Source: Paroedura picta
Lineage: Eukaryota > Chordata > Lepidosauria > Squamata > Gekkonidae
Length of the DNA stretch: 64,000 nt
NCBI RefSeq assembly: GCF_049243985.1
Contig: NC_135371.1
Coordinates: 2,443,501-2,507,500 of the forward strand
Direction: 5' to 3'
Shown here one piece after another: positions 1-22,854 of the stretch. How positions within the stretch are numbered: position 1 is the first letter of the stretch; every line of letters begins with the position of its first letter. The notes beneath the pieces are model-generated. The model saw only the letters and a list, made by a program, of their open reading frames with translations. It searched no databases and was not told the DNA's origin. The translations under genes and the position numbers were made by a program.

Positions 1-413
1 CTAACTTAGAGCATTGGTTGGAGAAAACACAATGACATCATTTGACATGTTGGAAACCTTTTATTGACTTTTTGCAGACAAGAAAAAAAATGACTGGATG
101 ATCACAGGATTTTGAAGAATATAAAAAGTAAATGTAGAATTTTTCCCCATCTTGCAGTTAAAAAATGTATGTATGGTATAATCAGAATTTGATGTACAGT
201 TTATGGATTATGATCTGGTGGGAAATATAATGTTAAAGATTTAGGTTGTCTGTTCTTTGCCCTTTTTATTTTTAATTTTTCCCTTTCTCTTATTTCTGTT
301 AAAAACATTAATAAAAATAATTATAAAAAGGAGATAAATACACATAGTCACTGTTGTGCTAGGTTACATGAGCATGTTTAGGAATAAAGCCCTCTGTAAA
401 TTCCTTTTTAGAT
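1..413. other. AT-rich flank without a recognised gene
   Basis: This is an AT-rich stretch. It contains several TTTATT strings (AATAAA on the minus strand, for example near 60-65 and 263-268) that could be distant polyadenylation signals for gene 1, but they lie about 1 kb past its stop codon. No open frame or named repeat was recognised. Confidence 0.4.
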
Positions 414-780
414 CCTAGAATCATAGAGTTGGGATCTCATGGGTCATCTAGTCCAACCTCGTGCACTATGCAGGACACTCCCAACCCTCTCGCTCATCCA
501 CTGTAACCTGCCACCCCCTTGAATCTTCACAGAATAAGCCTCTCCATCAGATGGCTCTCCAGCCTCTATTTAAAAATGTCCAAAGATAGAGATATTCCCT
601 GGCTCAGTGGATCAGAACCAAAGAACTCAAGGAAAAGGGCCTTAAGAACAGTCCTGCTAGATCATACCAATGGCCCATCCAGTCATAGAATCACAGAATC
701 ACAGAATCATAGAGTTGGAAGGGGCCATACAGGCCATCTAGTCCAACCCCCTGCTCAACGCAGGGTCAGTTCACACAGTG
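414..780 (-). repeat. Two CR1 LINE 3'-end fragments
   Basis: Two pieces of the reverse complement of a CR1 3' end lie side by side (about 414-600 and 683-780). Each carries the hallmark 'tagaatcatagagttgg' followed by 'catctagtccaacc'. Many copies of this tail occur in the window. The pieces are short and non-coding. Confidence 0.8.
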
Positions 781-790
781 CCCTACCAGG

Positions 791-1189
791 TGTCTGAGAG
801 AAGCTCAGAAACAAGGTGACTGCAACAGCCTCACCCTTCCTCTGCTCCCCAGAACTGAAAATCAAGAGGCACACTGCCCCTGATTCTGGAGGGAGTAGAT
901 ACCCATAAGGACTAGCAGTAATTGATATCCCCATCCTCCATTAATTTTTCCACTCCCCTTTTATAGCCTGCCAAGCTGGTCACCAACCCCCATCAGTTTA
1001 ATTGCAGGCTATGTGAAGAGGAACGTTCTTTTGTCTGACCTGAATCTCTCACTCCATAATAAGTGAATGGCCCGGAGTAAAAATGTTATGGGAGAGGGAG
1101 AAAAGTCTCTCCCTGTCCAGGCTCCCCATGCCACGCATATTTTTATAGACCTCTATCATGTCTCTGCTTTCTCACCATTTTCTAAGCTT
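791..1189. other. Intergenic flank, nothing recognised
   Basis: No gene or clear repeat was found between the CR1 fragments and the decayed fingers of gene 1. It is probably the 3' untranslated and intergenic flank of gene 1. Confidence 0.4.
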
Positions 1190-1311
1190 AACAGCCCCCA
1201 CTGAATTCCTCTTTCTACACTTTGAGCATTCAAAAGGTTTCTCCCCTGTGTGGCCTCTTTGATGCTGTTGAAGACTGCCATGCTGAGACTCAGTCTCTTT
1301 CCATACTTTGA
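1190..1311 (-). pseudogene. Decayed C-terminal fingers of gene 1, past the stop
   Basis: Finger-like sequence continues directly beyond the gene 1 stop codon. The stop itself is the first cysteine codon of a former finger (TGT to TGA), its second cysteine has become tyrosine, and the frame then slips, so the words for '[15 protein letters not shown]' appear in another frame before a further stop. At least one full and one partial finger have thus been lost from the protein. Confidence 0.75.
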
Positions 1312-7499
<6,188 letters not shown>

Positions 7500-8270
7500 C
7501 CCCTTTTCTCAGGTATCTTTTGACCACGGAAAGATTCCCTTATGTGGCTATGAAGAGGGAGGGGAAATTATATTTAAAAGGCAAAAACCAACCAAAAAGG
7601 CAACAGATTTGCAATATTATGTATCAAGCTATTTATATTTGGTCCATCAGGAAAGTAAACCATCTCTATTTGTTTCTTTAAAAATCAGTTATGAGCTCAG
7701 CCTCCAATTTCTGGGGACCAGTCTGCCTGGCAGGTACATCTCAAGGTAAACTGGAGCCCAAGAAAAAAACGACTCATACTGGCTTCACCATTGTGGATAT
7801 CTCCGGCACAGATCTCCAAACTGCAGATGGAGTTCTAGGAGTTCTTCCTGGAGGTCTTTTGCTTTACCAAGTCCAGATCCTGCCTTTCTGCCCCTCCAAG
7901 CGTCACTAGGGGGGTTCTCTTATCAGAATGCATCTCCCACTCCCTCTCCCTGGAATGGGACTTGAGGAGGCTGAAAACACAGAAAATGCACCAGATAAAA
8001 CTGTACAAGACACAGTAAATAAACTTGATAAAGCAATGAAAAATCCATCCTGGATACAATCCATCCATGACCGAGCACAGCAGGATGCATGGACCCAGCT
8101 GGCCTGAACAAACCCTACACAGCGTGCAAGCCAGGCAGGACCCTCGGCAGGCAGCTGGGTCCCCACGAGGGGGAGGTGGGCTAACGAATCCAGCCCTGCA
8201 ACAGAAAGTCCCGGGTCCATTCCGCACAAGTTTAATGCAGCAGAAGGGTCGCATTTTAGAACCCTTTAGC

Positions 8271-8397
8271 CTGGGGGCAGTCAAACTGCGGCCCTCGGGA
8301 TGTCCATGGACTACAATTCCCATGAGCCCCTGCTGGCAGGGGCTCATGGGAATTGTAGTCCATGGACATCTGGAGGGCCGCAGTTTGACTACCCCTG
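8271..8397. mobile_element. hAT foldback MITE, copy 2 (shared site with gene 4)
   Basis: The palindromic arms match the family (aaactgcggccctc..). It sits about 77 bp inside intron 1 of gene 1, next to the first-exon donor. The flanks are cctttagc and cttttagc. Gene 4 carries a copy at the same offset (42819-42944), while gene 2 has the empty site near 20315. Confidence 0.85.
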
Positions 8398-8475
8398 CTT
8401 TTAGCCCTTCCCCCAAGGGGAAAAAAACACAACAAACCAGCCGGATTTCTGTCTTCCGAGGCTGCAATGGCTTAC

Positions 8476-8710
8476 CTGAGAGTAAATTCTCTCCGGATCC
8501 GGCCCCGACGTCCTCCAGCTGCTGCTGCTGCCCCTGGTCTATTTCCCTACTCGCGTGCAAACCTCCCCCCCCCTTGCTCGGCCTCTCTAGCAAACAGCTC
8601 GGCGGCTTTAACCCTCTCGATGCTGCAGCGCCCTGCCCCTTTCCTCGAAGACGGCGGCGTCGCCCCTCAATGCAGCTCCGCGGTCCTATTCTGGAGTGAC
8701 TCCGGATGGG
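8476..8710 (-). promoter_or_regulatory. Gene 1 first exon and promoter region, GC-rich
   Basis: This CpG-containing block is homologous to blocks 5' of genes 2-5 (shared 'ttgctcggcctctctagcaa' and 'ctcggcggctttaaccct'). On the minus strand it ends in the donor CTCAG|GTAAGC at 8475. It is read as an untranslated first exon with its promoter. The transcription start cannot be placed. Confidence 0.6.
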
Positions 8711-8824
8711 GATTCCTGGCTCTGCAGCCAAAAAAAGGGCCAGTTGAATAAAGGAAATGGAGGCAAGCCGCAGCAGCACCATTTTTGCACAGGGGGGCGG
8801 CCGTTTTGTGCAGTTTACCCATGT

Positions 8825-9095
8825 GCATCACAGAATCATAGAATCCTAGAGTTGGAAGGGATCTCCTGGGTCATCTAGTCCAACCCCCTGCACTGTGCAG
8901 GACACTCCCAACCCTCTCGCTCATCCACTGTCACCTGCCACCCCCTTGCGCCTTCACAGAATCAGCCTCTCCGTCAGATGGCTCTCCAGCCTCTGCTTAA
9001 AAACCTCCAAAGATGGAGAACCCACCACCTCCCGAGGAAGCCTGTTCCACTGAGAAACCGCTCTGACTGTCAGGAACTTCTTGCCAGACAGGCAC
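8825..9095 (-). repeat. CR1 LINE 3' fragment
   Basis: 'agaatcatagaatcctagag', then 'catctagtccaaccccctg' and 'ctcccaaccctctcgctcat', mark the reverse complement of a CR1 3' end. It lies just upstream of gene 1's first exon. Confidence 0.85.
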
Positions 9096-9924
9096 TTCTT
9101 TATTTACTTTATTAATAGCTTCCTTTTCCCTCAGACATAAGACAGATTACAAGAAATTAATAATTAAAGTCTAATTCAAGCTGACAGGATAAAATGGCCA
9201 ATACAAATGCCGTACTCCTACTCCAAAAAATGCCAATACATTTCTATCCAAAGCCCAAACAGTGCAGAAAGCGGGTTATGAAGGCAGAAGGCAGTGCAGG
9301 AAATGCAAGGTCATGCGCACAATGAATGGACTACAATCCTGTTACCTCATAAAGGTGCCCCTCTGAGCTGGCTGGAACCTTGTAAAAATTGAAGAAATGT
9401 CTAATGCGTCTCCTGGCTCACTTATAGATCGTTTTGACCTAGTCACTGTGGCAGATGTTGACAGGATCTTGGGTCTGGGGAGGCCGCTGCTGGTCCATCC
9501 TGGTTGCTGAAATCATGCAGGGACCAGAATAACAATGTCCATCACAAATCAAGAAGGGTAGCCAAATAGTTTGTCTTTTGCAGTAGAAAAGAGCAAGTCT
9601 CTCGTAGCAGCTTAAAGCGTAACAAAATTTGTGATGGGGATGCTTAGTTAGTCAGTGAAGTGAACAGTAATTCACAACGGACCATCACAAATCAATCACT
9701 GACTCAGGGTATGTCCCTTCAGCAACCCAGAGCGGTTATCCATCTCCTATTTAAAAAACCAGCCCCACAGGTAGTGTGCATTAAGCTGGTTGTTACTTGA
9801 GACCAGATCATCAGTATGGAAGAGGTCCTTAGGGGTTCCGTAGGGCCCAGGTGTAGTCGCATGCTGTACAATCCTTAAACCAGATAATTCATCGGTTTGG
9901 GGTTAGTTGGTGGAACGCTCTGGC
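9096..9924. other. Intergenic, no gene recognised
   Basis: An AT-rich LINE-tail-like piece (about 9100-9180) is followed by unremarkable sequence without a long open frame. It separates gene 1's promoter from the repeats downstream of gene 2. Confidence 0.4.
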
Positions 9925-10090
9925 TCAGTGGCAGAGAATTTGCTTGGTAAGCAGAAGGTCCCAAGTTCAATCCCCAGCATCTCCACTTAAAGCATCCGGT
10001 GATCCAGCTTCTGCCTAAAATGCTGGAGAGCTGCTGTCAGACTGAGTAGACGGTACTGACTTCGATGGAGCAAGGGTCTGATTCAGTTTC
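9925..10090 (+). repeat. tRNA-derived SINE, second family
   Basis: It carries the A-box-like 'ctggctcagtggcagagaat' and B-box-like 'caagttcaatccccag', and ends near 'gcaagggtctgattcag'. It differs from both other SINE families in the window. Confidence 0.7.
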
Positions 10091-10289
10091 ATGTGTTCAA
10101 CATGCTGATGTTGAGTTCCTGAATCGCCACCCAGCAGTTGTGGTTAGCGGGTTAATAACGAACAAACAGTAAACTACAGACAGAAAAGAAGGAGGTCATT
10201 CTGGTTGGGAAGGCAGAGATCTTGAAGGACGCTGTATTCCTCATTTTGGATGAAGTTCAGCTGACCCTTGCTGATTCAGTTAAGAGCAG

Positions 10290-11085
10290 TCTGTTACAGA
10301 ATCAGAGTTGCAAAGGGCCATAGTGGCCATCTAGTCCCACCCCCCGCTCTAAGCAGGATCAGCCTAAAGTTTCTCTTGAAAAGTTTTTGTCCAGCTGCTG
10401 CTTGAAGACCGCCAGTGAGGGGGAGCTCACAACCAATTCCATTGCTGAACTAGAATCACAGAATCATGGAAGGGGCCATACAAGCCATCTAGTCCAACCC
10501 CCTGCTCTAAGCAGGATCAGCCCAAAGCATCCTAAAGCATCCAAGAAAAGTGTGTATCCAACCTTTGCTTGAAGACTGCCAGTGAAGGGGAGCTCACCAC
10601 CTCCTTGGGCAGCCTATTCCACTGCTGAACTACTCTGACTGTGAACATTTTTTCCCTGATATCTAGCCTATATCGTTGTACTTGTAGTTTAAACCCATTA
10701 CTGCGTGTCCTCTCCTCTGCAGCCAACAGAAACAGCATCCTGCCCTCCTCCAAGTGACAACCTTTCAAATACTTAAAGAGGGCTATCATGTCCCCTCTCA
10801 ACCTCCTTTTCTCCAGGCTGAACATTCCCAAGTCCCTCAACCTATCTTCATAGGGCTTGGTCCCTTGGCCCCAGATCATCTTCGTCGCTCTCCTCTGTAC
10901 CCTTTCAATTTTATCTACGTCCTTCTTGAAGTGAGGCCTCCAGAACTGCACACAGTACTCCAGGGATGGTCTGACCAGTGCCGTATACAATGGGACTAGG
11001 ACATCTTGTACTTGGACAGTGAATTTTTCCCCCTGATATCTAGCCAGTACCATTCCACATCTAGTTTAAACCCACTCGTGCTCTG
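10290..11085 (-). repeat. CR1 LINE, reverse-transcriptase C-terminus and 3' end
   Basis: On the minus strand there is an open stretch (10532-11053) reading [49 protein letters not shown] and [11 protein letters not shown]. This is the conserved end of CR1 ORF2. A shorter second CR1 piece (10290-10460) abuts it. It is 5'-truncated like most CR1 copies. Confidence 0.92.
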
Positions 11086-11149
11086 TGGACTGGGTTTCCT
11101 AAAGAGATGAGCGGAGCCCCTCCACAGAGATCTTCAGGAGATACCACAA

Positions 11150-11260
11150 GGCCAGGTTGTCTGCCAGGGCTTTTAATGACCGCCCCTCACTGTGACATCT
11201 GGGGGCGGTGTACATAAAAACCAGTGGGGACGGGAAAGGGACACAGAACATTTGGACCAC
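11150..11260 (-). repeat. LINE tail fragment, L2-like
   Basis: 'gggggcggtgtacataaaaa' resembles the conserved end of L2-type elements (compare 62275-62335). Little more can be said. Confidence 0.4.
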
Positions 11261-11390
11261 TAAGAACGAGAAGATATATAAACTGTCCTAACAGCACAAC
11301 ATAGGGGCAATTGTAAACTGTTGAAGGGGATAATAGGAACAGTCGGGGACATACTGGGTGTCACGTTTGCCTGGCAAGGGAGCAGGTTGA

Positions 11391-11677
11391 GAGCCAGTTT
11401 GGTATAGTGGTTAGGAGTGTGGACTTCTAATCTGGCATGCCGGGTTCGATTCTGCACTCTCCCACATGCAGCCAGCTGGGTGACCTTGGGCTCGCCACGG
11501 CACTGATAAAACTGCTCTGACCAGGCAGTGATATCAGCGCTCTCTCAGCCTCACCCACCTCACAGGGTGTCTGTTGTGGGGAGAGGAAAGGGAAGGCGAC
11601 TGGAAGCCGCTTTGAGCCTCCTTTGGGTAGGGAAAAGCGGCATATAAGAACCAACTCTTCTTCTTCTTCTTGTGAAG
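11391..11677 (+). repeat. tRNA-derived SINE, full-length reference copy
   Basis: The head has 'tggtatagtggttaggagtg' (A box) and 'gggttcgattctgc' (B box). The body has 'gcagccagctgggtgacc' and 'cagggtgtctgttgtgggga'. The tail is 'agaaccaactcttcttcttc'. It is the most complete of about fifteen copies in the window. Confidence 0.88.
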
Positions 11678-12030
11678 GAGGCCCCCATTGCTGCCCTCCT
11701 CTGAAAGCCTGGCGGAAGAGCTCTGTTTTGCAGGCCTTACGGAACTCTTTGAGTTCCAATAAGGCCTTGATTTTGTTGGGAGCTCGTTCCACCAGGTCGG
11801 GGCTATGGATGAGACAGCTCTGGCTCTGGCTCTGGCTCTGGCCAAGGCCAGGTGACTTCTTTGGGGCCAGGGATCAGCAGGTGGTTGGAATGGATAATGT
11901 GGGTCTCTCTTTGGGGAGCATCTGCAAGCAGGTCATCCTTGAGGACGCAGGACCCTGACCACATATGGCCTTGAAGGTGAGTACCAGGCCCTTAAACCTG
12001 ATCCGGTATTCGATTGGGGTTTGAATGGCC
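11678..12030 (-). repeat. L2-type LINE 3' region
   Basis: It shares 'gggagctcgttccaccaggt' and 'tatggccttgaagg' with 36860-37020 and 37860-38160. It includes a short (TCTGGC)n run at 11818-11842. Non-coding. Confidence 0.55.
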
Positions 12031-12784
12031 GGCATTTTAAGGGAGTGAGGGGGCAGAGCTAGGGGGGCTTCTATTGTATTGGGGGGTAGTGGGAATGTAA
12101 TTATTATTGCAAGCTGCCTTGCACTACAAGGAAAAGTAGGATATAAATGTTTTGATAAAAGAAACAGGTCCTGAGATTCCTGCACCCGTCAAATGCATTT
12201 CCAGGAAGGCCACCTGGCCAAAAATAGTTACTCTGTACAAGTGTCTTCCTGCCAGCTCCTCTGGCATCTTCAAGTGCATTTACGCTTTATACACAGTTCT
12301 AAAAAGACATGCTGCACTGACCTTTAAAACAGCTTATAAAGCCCAACTTATTTAAAAAAAAAACTCACAAAGCTTTAGAAACATCAACCAAGGGTTGCCA
12401 ACTGCCTGGAGGAAAAAGTGTGCTATCCTGTTCATGGGTTGCCATGACCTGTACAACGGCCTGTTTTGACACAATGAGCTTTTGTTAAAAGGAGTAGGAT
12501 ATTTTCTCCCCTTCAGGCATATTGGCAATCCTAACGCCGATACCTTCCCAGACTGAAGGCTTTTCTGTGTGGCTCTCTTTTGTTGCTTCTGACCTCAAAC
12601 GGCTTCAGTTTATCCTCTGGTTTCTTACTGCAGGTTTGTGCCTGTAGTCGCCACTCTGATTTTCTCCCTGATTTTCCCCTTGGATCTTTTGAAACTTCTT
12701 TTACCATGATGTTTTACAGGAATCTGAATTGGAGTTGGCCTTTTTTAAAGTGTACTGTTTCTATCCCTGATCTGGATAGGCTAA
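12031..12784. other. Intergenic, no gene recognised
   Basis: Mixed AT-rich sequence with no domain-bearing frame. A weak piece at 12580-12789 is open but resembles nothing I know. Confidence 0.35.
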
Positions 12785-12985
12785 GCTAGTCCAAATTGGC
12801 CAGATCTCAGAAACTAGCCAGGGGCAGCCTGTTTGGCTGAGAGAGACTTCTGAGGAAGACCAGCGTTGTGATGCAGAGGCAGGGAATGGGAAACCGCCTC
12901 TAAATGTCGATTACTTAAAAAAAAAAACTATGGGGGGGGGGTCACCATAAATCATCTGTGACTTGATGGCAAGCAAACAACAATC
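12785..12985 (+). repeat. 5S-rRNA-derived SINE with BovB-like tail
   Basis: 'cagatctcagaaactagcca' matches the internal promoter part of 5S rRNA (GATCTCGGAAGCTAAGCA). It is followed by 'gcagaggcagggaatgggaa' and the tail 'ggtcaccataaatcatctgt', typical of RTE/BovB-mobilised SINEs. This type (5S-Sauria) is known from squamates. Poly-A and poly-G runs interrupt it. Confidence 0.72.
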
Positions 12986-13528
12986 GATTTTGTTTTCTTT
13001 GGCCCACCCACCCCCAGCCCGCTTTTCAATGATTGGACTGTGATCATCATGAACCACTTTCTCCCCCACTCCCAAAATCCAGTATTTCAGTTTTTTTAAT
13101 GGCCGTAAAATACGGATGTAAATCAGTAGCTTAAGTAGGTTATCTGAATTCCCACCTTTCATATTTTCTAAAGAAGTAAGTCTCTCACAAGTTCTTTTAG
13201 AGATATAAGGAAAAAGGTATATTTCTGCGAGGGAAAAGGATAGAGACTCCCTTTTTCAACAGTGAACGCTGGAAATTGAGAGAATCTTCTTAAACTACCC
13301 CTGCAACACTTCAGTGTCATTCTGACTTCTGAGGACCTTAAAAAAAAAAAAAGATGGGGGCACTGAGGCCAGCAATGACACCACTCTTGAAAATCCCCAG
13401 TATTGTTGATGTCTGTCTCCAGATAAATTAGCCAAAATGGATAAAAAATACTTCAAAAGTGCTGGAAATGTGAACAGCTTGAAGGGACATTATATCATAT
13501 GTGGTGATGAGTAAACCTTGGTCTAGGG
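12986..13528. other. 3' flank of gene 2, nothing recognised
   Basis: An AT-rich interval between the SINE and the MITE with no gene or clear repeat. It probably belongs to the 3' region of gene 2. Confidence 0.35.
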
Positions 13529-13627
13529 CAGGGGTAGTCAAACTGCGGCCCTTCAGATGTCCATGGACTACAATTCCCAGAAGCCCCTGCCATGGACATT
13601 TGGAGAGCCGCAGTTTGACTACCCTTG
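13529..13627. mobile_element. hAT foldback MITE, copy 3
   Basis: A short 99-bp copy with both ends present and a perfect 8-bp duplication gtctaggg on each side (13521-13528, 13628-13635). Confidence 0.9.
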
Positions 13628-13679
13628 GTCTAGGGTGTAATCTAGGACATTAGTGGCTCATGTAGCCTGGGGGGGCTGG

Positions 13680-13776
13680 GAGTTGAGAGTTTCTTGCCTA
13701 ACTGGGATTTTGATGCTGTTGAAGACTGCCATGCTAACAAAATCTCTTTCTACACACTGGTCACTCAAAAGGTTTC
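13680..13776 (-). pseudogene. Decayed last finger of gene 2, past the stop
   Basis: Finger words (aaaccttttgag, tagaaagagattttgt, gtcttcaacagcatcaaaat) continue beyond the gene 2 stop. Compared with the usual HTGEKP linker, two bases are missing, which creates the TGA; the remaining finger also has internal stops. This parallels the decay past gene 1. Confidence 0.75.
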
Positions 13777-19111
<5,335 letters not shown>

Positions 19112-19784
19112 CCCCTTCTCTCAGGTAACGTGTGATCATGGAAAGATTCTCTTATGTGGCTATGAAGAGGGAGGGAAAGCGTTATCAAAAAGGCAGAAAG
19201 AAACCAAAAGGCAATGGAGCTACATCACTGACCCTGGTCAAGAGGCATCTAAAGATCAAAAGGGTTAGTGGATCCTTTAGTGGATCAAAGGGATTAATGT
19301 CATTGTGCAATATTATGTATCAAGCTTCTAAGGACCTGTTTGGGCCATCAGGAAAGGAAGGCATCTCGACTCTTTAAAAATTGGCGGCAGACATTATGAG
19401 CTTGGCTTCTGATTTCTGAGGCTCAGCCTGTCCAGTCTGTAGTGGGTACAGCTCAAGGTTCATGCGCCCAAGAGAAAATGACTGCTAATGTCTTTACCAA
19501 CACAGACATCTCAGTAGGCCACAAGAGTTCTGCAACACCCCTGCCCAAGTGGCCAGCAAAGGGGAACGCCCAGAGGGCACAGGGGCTGCGGGGTGAACAG
19601 GCTCAGGAAGAGGCGGTGATGCGGGAGAAGTCCCCAATTGCTTCCTGGTTCCTGTGGCTAAATGATGGGAATACATTGGAAGTCATCCTGGAAAGACAGA
19701 CATAATACTGTTTGAGAAGAAAGAAACCCTGAAGGATATTCACTTTTGATGGGCATTTTGAAGAACATTCACTTTGGAAGGAGT
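19112..19784. other. Gene 2 intron 1, 3' part
   Basis: No exon or named repeat was recognised. Open stretches here have no similarity I recognise. Confidence 0.4.
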
Positions 19785-20225
19785 CCAACTAATCATCGCT
19801 GATCCTATTAAGAGCCTCAATGTTATACTACTGGACTCAGAATTACTGCTGGAGAAGCAAGTTAATGCAGTGACAAACAATTCTTTCTTTCCACTCAGCT
19901 GACCATGAAAAATGGCCCCTTCCCTTGACACAGCTGATCTGGCTACCAGGATCCCTGCCATGGTGACACTCACACCACAATCATGCACTGTCCATTAAGC
20001 CTCCCCACAAAGTCAACCTGGAAACTCAACTGGTGCACAATGCTGCAGCTAGACGGAGCATGCACCTGACTCCTGTTCTGTCGTCCCTTCACTGGCTGGC
20101 CTGTACGCTTTTCCTTTATGGCCCCCACCAATGGTCTGCCCAAGGAGGTCTCTCCTGGCTTTCCAGAAATAAGCCAAGCTGAATTATTCAAGAGAGTTCT
20201 CCTACCCAAGCAATAAGGTAACACT
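19785..20225 (+). repeat. L2-type LINE fragment
   Basis: The plus strand reads LNVILLDSELLLEKQVNAV and later QLVHNAAARRSMHLTPVLSS before LHWLA, the C-terminal reverse-transcriptase region of L2-type elements. It is broken by stops. Confidence 0.65.
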
Positions 20226-20403
20226 GTACAAAAGGCTTCAATGCTATACTGCAGGCAGCTGGTTCCACAGGTTAGGAGCTAACTAAATCTAGACATACAT
20301 CAGAAAATGGCATTTTAGAACTATTTAATCCTTTCCCACAATCAAAACACAGACACTAGCCAAATTTCTGTCTTACTTGAAATGTCTTACTGAAATGTCT
20401 TAC

Positions 20404-20690
20404 TTGAGAGCAAACTGCTCCAGGACCTGATTGTTGCCCTTCATCTTCTTTTATCTTCACGCCCCCCACCCACCCCCCATTGGTTTTCCTTTTTTTTCAG
20501 GCTCCCTTCCCTGCTTGGCCTCTCTAGCAAACAGCTCTTTTGTTTTAACCCTTGCAATGCTGCAGAGGAGGGAAGACTCTGCTGCCTACCCTTCACATAA
20601 AGAGCAGTGGCCAGACCCTGCTGGACCAGACCTCAGGCCAGCTACCCTCAGCAACACCCTGCAATGCAGCTCAACGGGGCTCCTCTGAAG
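20404..20690 (-). promoter_or_regulatory. Gene 2 first exon and promoter region
   Basis: Homologous to the other 5' blocks ('ttggcctctctagcaaacag', 'tttaacccttgcaatgctgc') but with far fewer CpGs. The minus-strand donor is CTCTCAA|GTAAGA at 20403. The upstream copies of 'gtcttactt' are a small local duplication. Confidence 0.5.
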
Positions 20691-20900
20691 TAACTGTGCA
20701 CAGGTCTGCGCTCCTCGGGGATCCAACCGTCTCAGAAAGCAGCAACCAAAACAAAGAGAAATCGTCTATGACTCTGACTAGCACAATGCAATGTGCTAGT
20801 TCTCTGGTCTGTGAACAGAGGAGACAGCCAAGTGCTCTGCAAGATGCTTCCATGCTTGCGGGGGGGAGGAAGGGGGCATAAAGTCAACATTTCAGCTGAC

Positions 20901-21128
20901 TGAGAGCCAGGTTGGTGGAGTGGTTCAGAACTGCAGTTTCTAATCTGGCCAGCTGGGTTTGATTCCCTGCTCCTCCCCCAGCTGGGGGACTTTGGGCTCT
21001 TCACAGCCCTGATAGAGCTGTTCTCACAGAGCAGTAACATACAGGCTCTCTCAGCCCCACCTACTTCACAGGGTGTCTGTTGTGGGGAGAGGAAAGGGAA
21101 GGCAGTTGTAAGCTGCTTTGAGGCTCCC
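20901..21128 (+). repeat. tRNA-derived SINE
   Basis: The head 'ggttggtggagtggttcaga', the body 'acagggtgtctgttgtgggg' and the end 'taagctgctttgagg' place it in the main SINE family. The tail is truncated. Confidence 0.8.
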
Positions 21129-21264
21129 AGCCCCAGTTTTTCATCTCCTGCTTTCAGCAATTGATTATATATTTGCTCATTACACCTCAAGAGAGTATAT
21201 TTACTCTGACACTTTGCCTATAAGTATGAACTGATCATTTCCATTCCATGGCATTGCATCTGAA

Positions 21265-21506
21265 GAAGCACAGGAAAACTCAGACCTTGAATAAAACTTT
21301 GTTGGTCCCAGAGGTGACACTGAACCAAGCAAGAGACTAATGGCATACAAAAAATAATAAGATGTCTGATAATAAGATGGCATTTTAATCTGCTTGTATA
21401 ACCTGCTTGTATCCTGGATCCTTCAGGATGATTCTGCATTGAGCAGGGGGCTGAACTAGATGGCCTGTATGGCCCCTTCCAACTCTATGATTCTATGATT
21501 CTAAGT
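21265..21506 (+). repeat. Unclassified repeat piece and CR1 3' tail
   Basis: 21265-21330 matches the unclassified repeat ('gaataaaactttgttggtc'). 21420-21506 is a CR1 tail in plus orientation ('ctgaactagatggcctgtat', then 'ccaactctatgattctatga'). Confidence 0.65.
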
Positions 21507-21611
21507 ATACCTAAACAGTATTAGCAGGGATCTTCTGGGATTACACCTGTTCTCCAGGTGACAGAGATCAGTTCCCCTGGCAAAGAAGGTGGACTCTGTG
21601 GTACTATATTC

Positions 21612-21737
21612 CAGGGGTAGTCAACCTGTGGCCCTCCAGATGTCCATGGACTACAATTCCCATGAGCCCCTGCTGGCAGGGGCTCATGGGAATTGTAGTC
21701 CATGGACATCTGGAGGGCCACAGGTTGACTACCCCTG
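21612..21737. mobile_element. hAT foldback MITE, copy 4
   Basis: A 126-bp near-perfect palindrome with perfect 8-bp duplication ctatattc on both sides. It lies between genes 2 and 3. Confidence 0.92.
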
Positions 21738-22109
21738 CTATATTCCACTGAAATCTCTCCTCTGCACAAATCCTGTCCATCTCAGGCTCCCCCCCAGTCC
21801 CCCGACCCAAAAAATCACCAGATATGGGTAGTGGGGATAGGAAAGTGGAATGTTAACAGGTGACAAGAGGAAAGAACTGCTCGGTTCTTAATTTGGCACC
21901 CAACAGGACACACAATGGGGAAAGAGAGCTGCAGCCTAGGAGAGTCGCAGGGTTGGTACAGAAACATCTAGTTCCTTTGAATGAAGTCCTGAGGGCCAGA
22001 TGACTTGCCCCTGAGGGCACCAAAGGTTCATGGTCATTCTCCTGTGCAGCCTCACATGAGTCTTACACTGGCCAGCCTTGTACCTGTGCAGTAGTCCCAC
22101 ATTTGCTTG
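21738..22109. other. Intergenic, nothing recognised
   Basis: No gene or clear repeat. Confidence 0.35.
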
Positions 22110-22854
22110 CAACAGAGACGAGTAGATGAACACAGGGAGTTCTGCAGGGGGTTGGACTGGATGACCCTGGAGGTCCCTTCCAACTCTATGTTTCTAACAC
22201 CAGTTTCAGGTAAGTGCAACCCTGTTCACTCGCTGATGTCATTTCGGAGCCTCTGTTCATCAGTACTCAGAATTCCTGGAGAACAAGTGAGGTGCCTAAA
22301 GATTAGAAAAGGGAAAATACTGCCACCATCTTCAAGAAATTGGAAACAGAGGCCCTGGGGCCAGCCGGGAAGGGCAGGCTATAAGAATAAAATAATAATT
22401 ATATATTATTATAGCTCGTCATCTATATCTGGAAAGATTTTAGCACAAATCACTGCACAGTCAGTCCCTGAGCATTTAGAAAGACTGAGAGAGACTACCA
22501 AGAGCTGGCACAGATTCCGAAAAACCCCCAACAACGATGTCACACTAACCTTACCTCCCTTTGTGAGAGTTTCTCCCTTGTTGGCTCAGGGGAATGCTGC
22601 CTTGATTGCAGCAAGGGTTTTTGATTTGTTCCAATGTGCTTTAGATCCTACTACTGTTGGGTAGATTTGTAATTGGTCGACTGATCACATCCAAAGAGTG
22701 CTTGGGAATGATTCCTCGTTTTCGCAGGGATCTGTTCTGGGCCCTGAGTTAACATCTTTTATAAATGATTGCAATGAAGGAGTAGAGGGGATGTTTGTTT
22801 AATCGGCAGAGGACACTAAATTGGGAGATGGAACAAATATAGTAGAACCGCCTT

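Noticed and set aside
8067-8699. 210-codon plus-strand open frame across the gene 1 promoter block
   Set aside because: It runs through a MITE and a GC-rich first exon, where stops are rare by composition. No recognisable protein.
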